Assembly (NCBI GenBank): GCA_040954595.2
Contig: CM082579.2
Coordinates: 15,004,001 to 15,068,000 of the forward strand
Direction of reading: 5' to 3'
From: Balanoglossus misakiensis
Lineage: Eukaryota; Hemichordata
Length of the DNA stretch: 64,000 nucleotides
Within the stretch, counting starts at the first letter, position 1, and the number at the start of each line of letters is the position of its first letter. The notes beneath the pieces were generated by a model. It made no database searches. It saw nothing but the letters and a program-made list of their open reading frames with translations, and was not told the DNA's origin. Both the position numbers and the translations under genes were made by a program. Of the stretch, positions 46,891 to 61,480 are shown piece by piece.

Positions 46891-49800
46891 TCGTCGATTT
46901 TTGAAAAAAAATCATGGGTGAAAATCATCAAAAAATGACAAATTTTCGTCTTTGCAAAATCTCAAAATTTCGTCCATTTTTGAATAAAAATCATGGGTAA
47001 AAATCATCAAAAATGACAAATTTTCGTCTTTGCAAAATCTCAAATTTTCGTCGATTTTTGAAAAAAAATCATGGTTGAAAATCATCAAAAAATGACAAAA
47101 TTTTCGACTTTGTAAAATCAAAAAATTTCGTCGATTTTGAAAAAAATCATAGGTTCGTCGATTTTTAAAAAAAAAACATGGGTGAAAATCATCAAAAAAT
47201 GACAAATTTTCGTCTTTGCTAAATCTCAAAATTTCGTCCATTTTTGAAAAAAAAATCATGGGTAAAAATCATCAAAAAATGACAAATTTTCGTTTTTGCA
47301 AAATCTCAAAATTTCGTCCATTTTAAAAAAAAAACATGGGGGAAAATCATCAAAAAATGACAAATTTTCGACTTTGCAAAATCTCAAAATTTCGTCCATT
47401 TTTGAATAAAAATCATGGGTAAAAATCATCAAAAATGACAAATTTTCGTCTTTGCAAAATCTCAAATTTTCGTCGATTTTTGAAAAAAAATCATGGTTGA
47501 AAATCATCAAAAAATTACAAATTTTCGACTTTGCAAAATCTCAAAATTTCGTCGATTTTTGTAAAAAATCATGGGTGAAAATCATCAAAAAATGACAAAT
47601 TTTCGACTTTGCAAAATCTCAAAATTTAGTCGATTTTTGAAAAAAAATCATAGGTGAAAATCATCAAAAAATGACAAATTTTCGACTTTGCAAAATTTCA
47701 AAATTTCGTCAATTTTTGAAAAAATCATGGGTGAAAATCATCAAAAAATGACAAATTTTCGTCTATGCAAAATCTCAAAATTTCGTCGGTTTTTGAAAAA
47801 TAATATGGTTGAAAATCATCAAAAAAATGACAAAATTATCGACTTTGCAAAATCTCACAATTTCGTCGATTTTTGAAAAAAATCATGGGTGAAAATCATC
47901 AAAAAATTACAAATTTTCGACTTTGCAAAATCTCAAAATTTCGTCGATTTTTGTAAAAAATCATGGGTGAAAATCATCAAAAAATGACAAATTTTCGACT
48001 TTGCAAAATCTCAAAATTTAGTCGATTTTTGAAAAAAAATCATAGGTGAAAATCATCAAAAAATGACAAATTTTCGACTTTGCAAAATTTCAAAATTTCG
48101 TCAATTTTTGAAAAAATCATGGGTGAAAATCATCAAAAAATGACAAATTTTCGTCTATGCAAAATCTCAAAATTTCGTCGGTTTTTGAAAAATAATATGG
48201 TTGAAAATCATCAAAAAATGACAAAATTATCGACTTTGCAAAATCTCACAATTTCGTCGATTTTTGAAAAAAATCATGGGTGAAAATCATCAAAAAATTA
48301 CAAATTTTCGACTTTGCAAAATCTCAACATTTCGTCGATTTTGAAAAAAACCATTGGGGGAAAATCATCAAAAAATGACAAATTTTCGAGTTTGCAAAAT
48401 CTCAAAATTTCGTCGATTTTGAAAAAAAACCATTGGGGGAAAATCATCAAAAAATTACAAATTTTCGACTTTGCAAAATCTCAACATTTCGTCGATTTTT
48501 GAAAAAAATCATGGGTGAAAATCATCAAAAAATGACAAATTTTCGAAATTGCAAAATCTCAAAATTTCGTCGATTTTGAAAAAAATCATAGGTTCGTCGA
48601 TTTTAAAAAAAAACATGGGTGAAAATCATCAAAAAATGACAAATTTTCGACTTTGCAAAATCTCAAAATTTCGTCGATTTTTGAAAAAAAATCATGGGTG
48701 AAAATCATCAAAAAATGACAAATTTTCGTCTTTGCAAAATCTCAAAATTTCGTCCATTTTTGAATAAAAATCATGGGTAAAAATCATCAAAAATGACAAA
48801 TTTTCGTCTTTGCAAAATCTCAAATTTTCGTCGATTTTTGAAAAAAAATCATGGTTGAAAATCATCAAAAAATGACAAAATTTTCGACTTTGTAAAATCA
48901 AAAAATTTCGTCGATTTTGAAAAAAATCATAGGTTCGTCGATTTTTAAAAAAAAAACATGGGTGAAAATCATCAAAAAATGACAAATTTTCGTCTTTGCT
49001 AAATCTCAAAATTTCGTCCATTTTTGAAAAAAAAATCATGGGTAAAAATCATCAAAAAATGACAAATTTTCGTTTTTGCAAAATCTCAAAATTTCGTCCA
49101 TTTTAAAAAAAAAACATGGGGGAAAATCATCAAAAAATGACAAATTTTCGACTTTGCAAAATCTCAAAATTTCGTCCATTTTTGAATAAAAATCATGGGT
49201 AAAAATCATCAAAAATGACAAATTTTCGTCTTTGCAAAATCTCAAATTTTCGTCGATTTTTGAAAAAAAATCATGGTTGAAAATCATCAAAAAATTACAA
49301 ATTTTCGACTTTGCAAAATCTCAAAATTTCGTCGATTTTTGTAACAAATCATGGGTGAAAATCATCAAAAAATGACAAATTTTCGACTTTGCAAAATCTC
49401 AAAATTTAGTCGATTTTTGAAAAAAAATCATAGGTGAAAATCATCAAAAAATGACAAATTTTCGACTTTGCAAAATTTCAAAATTTCGTCAATTTTTGAA
49501 AAAATCATGGGTGAAAATCATCAAAAAATGACAAATTTTCGTCTATGCAAAATCTCAAAATTTCGTCGGTTTTTGAAAAATAATATGGTTGAAAATCATC
49601 AAAAAATGACAAAATTATCGACTTTGCAAAATCTCACAATTTCGTCGATTTTTGAAAAAAATCATGGGTGAAAATCATCAAAAAATTACAAATTTTCGAC
49701 TTTGCAAAATCTCAAAATTTCGTCGATTTTTGTAAAAAATCATGGGTGAAAATCATCAAAAAATGACAAATTTTCGACTTTGCAAAATCTCAAAATTTAG

Positions 49801-52800
49801 TCGATTTTTGAAAAAAAATCATAGGTGAAAATCATCAAAAAATGACAAATTTTCGACTTTGCAAAATTTCAAAATTTCGTCAATTTTTGAAAAAATCATG
49901 GGTGAAAATCATCAAAAAATGACAAATTTTCGTCTATGCAAAATCTCAAAATTTCGTCGGTTTTTGAAAAATAATATGGTTGAAAATCATCAAAAAATGA
50001 CAAAATTATCGACTTTGCAAAATCTCACAATTTCGTCGATTTTTGAAAAAAATCATGGGTGAAAATCATCAAAAAATTACAAATTTTCGACTTTGCAAAA
50101 TCTCAACATTTCGTCGATTTTGAAAAAAACCATTGGGGGAAAATCATCAAAAAATGACAAATTTTCGAGTTTGCAAAATCTCAAAATTTCGTCGATTTTG
50201 AAAAAAAACCATTGGGGGAAAATCATCAAAAAATTACAAATTTTCGACTTTGCAAAATCTCAACATTTCGTCGATTTTTGAAAAAAATCATGGGTGAAAA
50301 TCATCAAAAAATGACAAATTTTCGAAATTGCAAAATCTCAAAATTTCGTCGATTTTGAAAAAAATCATAGGTTCGTCGATTTTAAAAAAAAACATGGGTG
50401 AAAATCATCAAAAAATGACAAATTTTCGACTTTGCAAAATCTCAAAATTTCGTCGATTTTTGAAAAAAAATCATGGGTGAAAATCATCAAAAAATGACAA
50501 ATTTTCGTCTTTGCAAAATCTCAAAATTTCGTCCATTTTTGAATAAAAATCATGGGTAAAAATCATCAAAAATGACAAATTTTCGTCTTTGCAAAATCTC
50601 AAATTTTCGTCGATTTTTGAAAAAAAATCATGGTTGAAAATCATCAAAAAATGACAAAATTTTCGACTTTGCAAAATCTCAAAATTTCGTCGATTTTTGA
50701 AAAAAAATCATGGTAAAAATCATCAAAAAATGACAAATTTTCGACTTTGCAAAATCTCAAATTTTAGTCGATTTTTGAAAAAAAATCATAGGTGAAAATC
50801 ATCAAAAAATGACAAATTTTCGACTTTGCAAAATCTCAAAATTTCGTCAATTTTTGAAAAAAATCAGGGGTAAAAATCATCAAAAAATGACAAATTTTCG
50901 TCTTTGCTAAATCTCAAAATTTCGTCGGTTTTTGAAAAATAATATTGGTGAAAGTCATCAAAAAATGACAAATTTTCGTCTTTGCAAAATCTCAAATTTT
51001 CGTCGATTTTTGAAAAAAAATCATGGTTGAAAATCATCAAAAAATGACAAAATTTTCGACTTTGTAAAATCACAAAATTTCGTCGATTTTGAAAAAAATC
51101 ATAGGTTCGTCGATTTTTAAAAAAAAACATGGGTGAAAATCATCAAAAAATGACAAATTTTCGACTTTGCAAAATCTCAAAATTTCGTCGATTTTTGAAA
51201 AAAAATCATGGGTAAAAATCATCAAAAAATGACACATTTTCGATTATGCAAAATCTCAAAATTTCGTCGATTTTTGAAAAAAAATCATGGGTGAAAATCA
51301 TCAAAAAATGACAAATTTTCGTCTTTGCAAAATCTCAAAATTTCGTCCATTTTTGAATAAAAATCATGGGTAAAAATCATCAAAAATGACAAATTTTCGT
51401 CTTTGCAAAATCTCAAATTTTCGTCGATTTTTGAAAAAAAATCATGGTTGAAAATCATCAAAAAATGACAAAATTTTCGACTTTGTAAAATCAAAAAATT
51501 TCGTCGATTTTGAAAAAAATCATAGGTTCGTCGATTTTTAAAAAAAAAACATGGGTGAAAATCATCAAAAAATGACAAATTTTCGTCTTTGCTAAATCTC
51601 AAAATTTCGTCCATTTTTGAAAAAAAAATCATGGGTAAAAATCATCAAAAAATGACAAATTTTCGTTTTTGCAAAATCTCAAAATTTCGTCCATTTTAAA
51701 AAAAAAACATGGGGGAAAATCATCAAAAAATGACAAATTTTCGACTTTGCAAAATCTCAAAATTTCGTCCATTTTTGAATAAAAATCATGGGTAAAAATC
51801 ATCAAAAATGACAAATTTTCGTCTTTGCAAAATCTCAAATTTTCGTCGATTTTTGAAAAAAAATCATGGTTGAAAATCATCAAAAAATTACAAATTTTCG
51901 ACTTTGCAAAATCTCAAAATTTCGTCGATTTTTGTAAAAAATCATGGGTGAAAATCATCAAAAAATGACAAATTTTCGACTTTGCAAAATCTCAAAATTT
52001 AGTCGATTTTTGAAAAAAAATCATAGGTGAAAATCATCAAAAAATGACAAATTTTCGACTTTGCAAAATTTCAAAATTTCGTCAATTTTTGAAAAAATCA
52101 TGGGTGAAAATCATCAAAAAATGACAAATTTTCGTCTATGCAAAATCTCAAAATTTCGTCGGTTTTTGAAAAATAATATGGTTGAAAATCATCAAAAAAA
52201 TGACAAAATTATCGACTTTGCAAAATCTCACAATTTCGTCGATTTTTGAAAAAAATCATGGGTGAAAATCATCAAAAAATTACAAATTTTCGACTTTGCA
52301 AAATCTCAAAATTTCGTCGATTTTTGTAAAAAATCATGGGTGAAAATCATCAAAAAATGACAAATTTTCGACTTTGCAAAATCTCAAAATTTAGTCGATT
52401 TTTGAAAAAAAATCATAGGTGAAAATCATCAAAAAATGACAAATTTTCGACTTTGCAAAATTTCAAAATTTCGTCAATTTTTGAAAAAATCATGGGTGAA
52501 AATCATCAAAAAATGACAAATTTTCGTCTATGCAAAATCTCAAAATTTCGTCGGTTTTTGAAAAATAATATGGTTGAAAATCATCAAAAAATGACAAAAT
52601 TATCGACTTTGCAAAATCTCACAATTTCGTCGATTTTTGAAAAAAATCATGGGTGAAAATCATCAAAAAATTACAAATTTTCGACTTTGCAAAATCTCAA
52701 CATTTCGTCGATTTTGAAAAAAACCATTGGGGGAAAATCATCAAAAAATGACAAATTTTCGAGTTTGCAAAATCTCAAAATTTCGTCGATTTTGAAAAAA

Positions 52801-55800
52801 AACCATTGGGGGAAAATCATCAAAAAATTACAAATTTTCGACTTTGCAAAATCTCAACATTTCGTCGATTTTTGAAAAAAATCATGGGTGAAAATCATCA
52901 AAAAATGACAAATTTTCGAAATTGCAAAATCTCAAAATTTCGTCGATTTTGAAAAAAATCATAGGTTCGTCGATTTTAAAAAAAAACATGGGTGAAAATC
53001 ATCAAAAAATGACAAATTTTCGACTTTGCAAAATCTCAAAATTTCGTCGATTTTTGAAAAAAAATCATGGGTGAAAATCATCAAAAAATGACAAATTTTC
53101 GTCTTTGCAAAATCTCAAAATTTCGTCCATTTTTGAATAAAAATCATGGGTAAAAATCATCAAAAATGACAAATTTTCGTCTTTGCAAAATCTCAAATTT
53201 TCGTCGATTTTTGAAAAAAAATCATGGTTGAAAATCATCAAAAAATGACAAAATTTTCGACTTTGTAAAATCAAAAAATTTCGTCGATTTTGAAAAAAAT
53301 CATAGGTTCGTCGATTTTTAAAAAAAAAACATGGGTGAAAATCATCAAAAAATGACAAATTTTCGTCTTTGCTAAATCTCAAAATTTCGTCCATTTTTGA
53401 AAAAAAAATCATGGGTAAAAATCATCAAAAAATGACAAATTTTCGTTTTTGCAAAATCTCAAAATTTCGTCCATTTTAAAAAAAAAACATGGGGGAAAAT
53501 CATCAAAAAATGACAAATTTTCGACTTTGCAAAATCTCAAAATTTCGTCCATTTTTGAATAAAAATCATGGGTAAAAATCATCAAAAATGACAAATTTTC
53601 GTCTTTGCAAAATCTCAAATTTTCGTCGATTTTTGAAAAAAAATCATGGTTGAAAATCATCAAAAAATTACAAATTTTCGACTTTGCAAAATCTCAAAAT
53701 TTCGTCGATTTTTGTAACAAATCATGGGTGAAAATCATCAAAAAATGACAAATTTTCGACTTTGCAAAATCTCAAAATTTAGTCGATTTTTGAAAAAAAA
53801 TCATAGGTGAAAATCATCAAAAAATGACAAATTTTCGACTTTGCAAAATTTCAAAATTTCGTCAATTTTTGAAAAAATCATGGGTGAAAATCATCAAAAA
53901 ATGACAAATTTTCGTCTATGCAAAATCTCAAAATTTCGTCGGTTTTTGAAAAATAATATGGTTGAAAATCATCAAAAAATGACAAAATTATCGACTTTGC
54001 AAAATCTCACAATTTCGTCGATTTTTGAAAAAAATCATGGGTGAAAATCATCAAAAAATTACAAATTTTCGACTTTGCAAAATCTCAAAATTTCGTCGAT
54101 TTTTGTAAAAAATCATGGGTGAAAATCATCAAAAAATGACAAATTTTCGACTTTGCAAAATCTCAAAATTTAGTCGATTTTTGAAAAAAAATCATAGGTG
54201 AAAATCATCAAAAAATGACAAATTTTCGACTTTGCAAAATTTCAAAATTTCGTCAATTTTTGAAAAAATCATGGGTGAAAATCATCAAAAAATGACAAAT
54301 TTTCGTCTATGCAAAATCTCAAAATTTCGTCGGTTTTTGAAAAATAATATGGTTGAAAATCATCAAAAAATGACAAAATTATCGACTTTGCAAAATCTCA
54401 CAATTTCGTCGATTTTTGAAAAAAATCATGGGTGAAAATCATCAAAAAATTACAAATTTTCGACTTTGCAAAATCTCAACATTTCGTCGATTTTGAAAAA
54501 AACCATTGGGGGAAAATCATCAAAAAATGACAAATTTTCGAGTTTGCAAAATCTCAAAATTTCGTCGATTTTGAAAAAAAACCATTGGGGGAAAATCATC
54601 AAAAAATTACAAATTTTCGACTTTGCAAAATCTCAACATTTCGTCGATTTTTGAAAAAAATCATGGGTGAAAATCATCAAAAAATGACAAATTTTCGAAA
54701 TTGCAAAATCTCAAAATTTCGTCGATTTTGAAAAAAATCATAGGTTCGTCGATTTTAAAAAAAAACATGGGTGAAAATCATCAAAAAATGACAAATTTTC
54801 GACTTTGCAAAATCTCAAAATTTCGTCGATTTTTGAAAAAAAATCATGGGTGAAAATCATCAAAAAATGACAAATTTTCGTCTTTGCAAAATCTCAAAAT
54901 TTCGTCCATTTTTGAATAAAAATCATGGGTAAAAATCATCAAAAATGACAAATTTTCGTCTTTGCAAAATCTCAAATTTTCGTCGATTTTTGAAAAAAAA
55001 TCATGGTTGAAAATCATCAAAAAATGACAAAATTTTCGACTTTGTAAAATCAAAAAATTTCGTCGATTTTGAAAAAAATCATAGGTTCGTCGATTTTTAA
55101 AAAAAAAACATGGGTGAAAATCATCAAAAAATGACAAATTTTCGTCTTTGCTAAATCTCAAAATTTCGTCCATTTTTGAAAAAAAAATCATGGGTAAAAA
55201 TCATCAAAAAATGACAAATTTTCGTTTTTGCAAAATCTCAAAATTTCGTCCATTTTAAAAAAAAAACATGGGGGAAAATCATCAAAAAATGACAAATTTT
55301 CGACTTTGCAAAATCTCAAAATTTCGTCCATTTTTGAATAAAAATCATGGGTAAAAATCATCAAAAATGACAAATTTTCGTCTTTGCAAAATCTCAAATT
55401 TTCGTCGATTTTTGAAAAAAAATCATGGTTGAAAATCATCAAAAAATTACAAATTTTCGACTTTGCAAAATCTCAAAATTTCGTCGATTTTTGTAAAAAA
55501 TCATGGGTGAAAATCATCAAAAAATGACAAATTTTCGACTTTGCAAAATCTCAAAATTTAGTCGATTTTTGAAAAAAAATCATAGGTGAAAATCATCAAA
55601 AAATGACAAATTTTCGACTTTGCAAAATTTCAAAATTTCGTCAATTTTTGAAAAAATCATGGGTGAAAATCATCAAAAAATGACAAATTTATCGACTTTG
55701 CAAAATCTCACAATTTCGTCGATTTTTGAAAAAAATCATGGGTGAAAATCATCAAAAAATTACAAATTTTCGACTTTGCAAAATCTCAACATTTCGTCGA

Positions 55801-58800
55801 TTTTTGAAAAAAATCATGGGTGAAAATCATCAAAAAATGACAAATTTTCGACTTTGCAAAATCTCAAAATTTTGTCGATTTTGAAAAAAATCATAGGTTC
55901 GTCGATTTAAAAAAAAAAACATGGGTGAAAATCATCAAAAAATGACAAATTTTCGACTTTGCAAAATCTCAAAATTTAGTCGATTTTTGAAAAAAAATCA
56001 TAGGTGAAAATCATCAAAAAATGACAAATTTTCGACTTTGCAAAATTTCAAAATTTCGTCAATTTTTGAAAAAATCATGGGTGAAAATCATCAAAAAATG
56101 ACAAATTTTCGTCTATGCAAAATCTCAAAATTTCGTCGGTTTTTGAAAAATAATATGGTTGAAAATCATCAAAAAATGACAAAATTATCGACTTTGCAAA
56201 ATCTCACAATTTCGTCGATTTTTGAAAAAAATCATGGGTGAAAATCATCAAAAAATTACAAATTTTCGACTTTGCAAAATCTCAACATTTCGTCGATTTT
56301 GAAAAAAACCATTGGGGGAAAATCATCAAAAAATGACAAATTTTCGAGTTTGCAAAATCTCACAATTTCGTCGATTTTGAAAAAAAACCATTGGGGGAAA
56401 ATCATCAAAAAATTACAAATTTTCGACTTTGCAAAATCTCAACATTTCGTCGATTTTTGAAAAAAATCATGGGTGAAAATCATCAAAAAATGACAAATTT
56501 TCGACTTTGCAAAATCTCAAAATTTCGTCGATTTTGAAAAAAATCATAGGTTCGTCGATTTTTAAAAAAAAACATGGGTGAAAATCATCAAAAAATGACA
56601 AATTTTCGACTTTGCAAAATCTCAAAATTTCGTCGATTTTTGAAAAAAAATCATGGGTGAAAATCATCAAAAAATGACAAATTTTCGTCTTTGCAAAATC
56701 TCAAAATTTCGTCCATTTTTGAATAAAAATCATGGGTAAAAATCATCAAAAATGACAAATTTTCGTCTTTGCAAAATCTCAAATTTTCGTCGATTTTTGA
56801 AAAAAAATCATGGTTGAAAATCATCAAAAAATGACAAAATTTTCGACTTTGTAAAATCAAAAAATTTCGTCGATTTTGAAAAAAATCATAGGTTCGTCGA
56901 TTTTTAAAAAAAAACATGGGTGAAAATCATCAAAAAATGACAAATTTTCGTCTTTGCTAAATCTCAAAATTTCGTCCATTTTTGAAAAAAAAATCATGGG
57001 TAAAAATCATCAAAAAATGACAAATTTTCGTTTTTGCAAAATCTCAAAATTTCGTCCATTTTAAAAAAAAAACATGGGGGAAAATCATCAAAAAATGACA
57101 AATTTTCGACTTTGCAAAATCTCAAAATTTCGTCCATTTTTGAATAAAAATCATGGGTAAAAATCATCAAAAATGACAAATTTTCGTCTTTGCAAAATCT
57201 CAAATTTTCGTCGATTTTTGAAAAAAAATCATGGTTGAAAATCATCAAAAAATTACAAATTTTCGACTTTGCAAAATCTCAAAATTTCGTCGATTTTTGT
57301 AAAAAATCATGGGTGAAAATCATCAAAAAATGACAAATTTTCGACTTTGCAAAATCTCAAAATTTAGTCGATTTTTGAAAAAAAATCATAGGTGAAAATC
57401 ATCAAAAAATGACAAATTTTCGACTTTGCAAAATTTCAAAATTTCGTCAATTTTTGAAAAAATCATGGGTGAAAATCATCAAAAAATGACAAATTTTCGT
57501 CTATGCAAAATCTCAAAATTTCGTCGGTTTTTGAAAAATAATATGGTTGAAAATCATCAAAAAATGACAAAATTATCGACTTTGCAAAATCTCACAATTT
57601 CGTCGATTTTTGAAAAAAATCATGGGTGAAAATCATCAAAAAATTACAAATTTTCGACTTTGCAAAATCTCAACATTTCGTCGATTTTTGAAAAAAATCA
57701 TGGGTGAAAATCATCAAAAAATGACAAATTTTCGACTTTGCAAAATCTCAAAATTTCGTCGATTTTGAAAAAAATCATAGGTTCGTCGATTTAAAAAAAA
57801 AAACATGGGTGAAAATCATCAAAAAATGACAAATTTTCGACTTTGCAAAATCTCAAAATTTAGTCGATTTTTGAAAAAAAATCATAGGTGAAAATCATCA
57901 AAAAATGACAAATTTTCGACTTTGCAAAATTTCAAAATTTCGTCAATTTTTGAAAAATCATGGGTGAAAATCATCAAAAAATGACAAATTTTCGTCTATG
58001 CAAAATCTCAAAATTTCGTCGGTTTTTGAAAAATAATATGGTTGAAATCATCAAAAAATGACAAAATTATCGACTTTGCAAAATCTCACAATTCGTCGAT
58101 TTTTGAAAAAAATCATGGGTGAAAATCATCAAAAAATTACAAATTTTCGACTTTGCAAAATCTCAACATTTCGTCGATTTTGAAAAAAACCATTGGGGGA
58201 AAATCATCAAAAAATGACAAATTTTCGAGTTTGCAAAATCTCAAAATTTCGTCGATTTTGAAAAAAAACCATTGGGGGAAAATCATCAAAAAATTACAAA
58301 TTTTCGACTTTGCAAAATCTCAACATTTCGTCGATTTTTGAAAAAAATCATGGGTGAAAATCATCAAAAAATGACAAATTTTCGAAATTGCAAAATCTCA
58401 AAATTTCGTCGATTTTGAAAAAAATCATAGGTTCGTCGATTTTAAAAAAAAACATGGGTGAAAATCATCAAAAAATGACAAATTTTCGACTTTGCAAAAT
58501 CTCAAAATTTCGTCGATTTTTGAAAAAAAATCATGGGTGAAAATCATCAAAAAATGACAATTTTTCGTCTTTGCAAAATCTCAAAATTTCGTCCATTTTT
58601 GAATAAAAATCATGGGTAAAAATCATCAAAAATGACAAATTTTCGTCTTTGCAAAATCTCAAATTTTCGTCGATTTTTGAAAAAAAATCATGGTTGAAAA
58701 TCATCAAAAAATGACAAAATTTTCGACTTTGTAAAATCAAAAAATTTCGTCGATTTTGAAAAAAATCATAGGTTCGTCGATTTTTAAAAAAAAAACATGG

Positions 58801-61480
58801 GTGAAAATCATCAAAAAATGACAAATTTTCGTCTTTGCTAAATCTCAAAATTTCGTCCATTTTTGAAAAAAAAATCATGGGTAAAAATCATCAAAAAATG
58901 ACAAATTTTCGTTTTTGCAAAATCTCAAAATTTCGTCCATTTTAAAAAAAAAACATGGGGGAAAATCATCAAAAAATGACAAATTTTCGACTTTGCAAAA
59001 TCTCAAAATTTCGTCCATTTTTGAATAAAAATCATGGGTAAAAATCATCAAAAATGACAAATTTTCGTCTTTGCAAAATCTCAAATTTTCGTCGATTTTT
59101 GAAAAAAAAATCATGGTTGAAAATCATCAAAAAATTACAAATTTTCGACTTTGCAAAATCTCAAAATTTCGTCGATTTTTGTAAAAAATCATGGGTGAAA
59201 ATCATCAAAAAATGACAAATTTTCGACTTTGCAAAATCTCAAAATTTAGTCGATTTTTGAAAAAAAATCATAGGTGAAAATCATCAAAAAATGACAAATT
59301 TTCGACTTTGCAAAATTTCAAAATTTCGTCAATTTTTGAAAAAATCATGGGTGAAAATCATCAAAAAATGACAAATTTATCGACTTTGCAAAATCTCACA
59401 ATTTCGTCGATTTTTGAAAAAAATCATGGGTGAAAATCATCAAAAAATTACAAATTTTCGACTTTGCAAAATCTCAACATTTCGTCGATTTTTGAAAAAA
59501 ATCATGGGTGAAAATCATCAAAAAATGACAAATTTTCGACTTTGCAAAATCTCAAAATTTTGTCGATTTTGAAAAAAATCATAGGTTCGTCGATTTAAAA
59601 AAAAAAACATGGGTGAAAATCATCAAAAAATGACAAATTTTCGACTTTGCAAAATCTCAAAATTTAGTCGATTTTTGAAAAAAAATCATAGGTGAAAATC
59701 ATCAAAAAATGACAAATTTTCGACTTTGCAAAATTTCAAAATTTCGTCAATTTTTGAAAAAATCATGGGTGAAAATCATCAAAAAATGACAAATTTTCGT
59801 CTATGCAAAATCTCAAAATTTCGTCGGTTTTTGAAAAATAATATGGTTGAAAATCATCAAAAAATGACAAAATTATCGACTTTGCAAAATCTCACAATTT
59901 CGTCGATTTTTGAAAAAAATCATGGGTGAAAATCATCAAAAAATTACAAATTTTCGACTTTGCAAAATCTCAACATTTCGTCGATTTTGAAAAAAACCAT
60001 TGGGGGAAAATCATCAAAAAATGACAAATTTTCGAGTTTGCAAAATCTCACAATTTCGTCGATTTTGAAAAAAAACCATTGGGGGAAAATCATCAAAAAA
60101 TTACAAATTTTCGACTTTGCAAAATCTCAACATTTCGTCGATTTTTGAAAAAAATCATGGGTGAAAATCATCAAAAAATGACAAATTTTCGACTTTGCAA
60201 AATCTCAAAATTTCGTCGATTTTGAAAAAAATCATAGGTTCGTCGATTTTTAAAAAAAAACATGGGTGAAAATCATCAAAAAATGACAAATTTTCGACTT
60301 TGCAAAATCTCAAAATTTCGTCGATTTTTGAAAAAAAATCATGGGTGAAAATCATCAAAAAATGACAAATTTTCGTCTTTGCAAAATCTCAAAATTTCGT
60401 CCATTTTTGAATAAAAATCATGGGTAAAAATCATCAAAAATGACAAATTTTCGTCTTTGCAAAATCTCAAATTTTCGTCGATTTTTGAAAAAAAATCATG
60501 GTTGAAAATCATCAAAAAATGACAAAATTTTCGACTTTGTAAAATCAAAAAATTTCGTCGATTTTGAAAAAAATCATAGGTTCGTCGATTTTTAAAAAAA
60601 AACATGGGTGAAAATCATCAAAAAATGACAAATTTTCGTCTTTGCTAAATCTCAAAATTTCGTCCATTTTTGAAAAAAAAATCATGGGTAAAAATCATCA
60701 AAAAATGACAAATTTTCGTTTTTGCAAAATCTCAAAATTTCGTCCATTTTAAAAAAAAAACATGGGGGAAAATCATCAAAAAATGACAAATTTTCGACTT
60801 TGCAAAATCTCAAAATTTCGTCCATTTTTGAATAAAAATCATGGGTAAAAATCATCAAAAATGACAAATTTTCGTCTTTGCAAAATCTCAAATTTTCGTC
60901 GATTTTTGAAAAAAAATCATGGTTGAAAATCATCAAAAAATTACAAATTTTCGACTTTGCAAAATCTCAAAATTTCGTCGATTTTTGTAAAAAATCATGG
61001 GTGAAAATCATCAAAAAATGACAAATTTTCGACTTTGCAAAATCTCAAAATTTAGTCGATTTTTGAAAAAAAATCATAGGTGAAAATCATCAAAAAATGA
61101 CAAATTTTCGACTTTGCAAAATTTCAAAATTTCGTCAATTTTTGAAAAAATCATGGGTGAAAATCATCAAAAAATGACAAATTTTCGTCTATGCAAAATC
61201 TCAAAATTTCGTCGGTTTTTGAAAAATAATATGGTTGAAAATCATCAAAAAATGACAAAATTATCGACTTTGCAAAATCTCACAATTTCGTCGATTTTTG
61301 AAAAAAATCATGGGTGAAAATCATCAAAAAATTACAAATTTTCGACTTTGCAAAATCTCAACATTTCGTCGATTTTTGAAAAAAATCATGGGTGAAAATC
61401 ATCAAAAAATGACAAATTTTCGACTTTGCAAAATCTCAAAATTTCGTCGATTTTGAAAAAAATCATAGGTTCGTCGATTT
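46890..61480. repeat. satellite sub-array III, eight ~1.8-kb higher-order copies
   Basis: One marker block starts at 47256, 49036, 51629, 53409, 55188, 56994, 58875 and 60682. The intervals are 1780, 2593, 1780, 1779, 1806, 1881 and 1807 bases; the long interval contains about 0.8 kb of sub-array II-like monomers. Super-repeats are also visible: 46.5-50.8 with 50.9-55.2 kb (4373-base shift), and 54.8-58.5 with 58.5-62.1 kb (3688-base shift). Diagnostic monomers include ACCATTGGGGGAAAATC and TTTTCGAAATTGC. Confidence 0.9.
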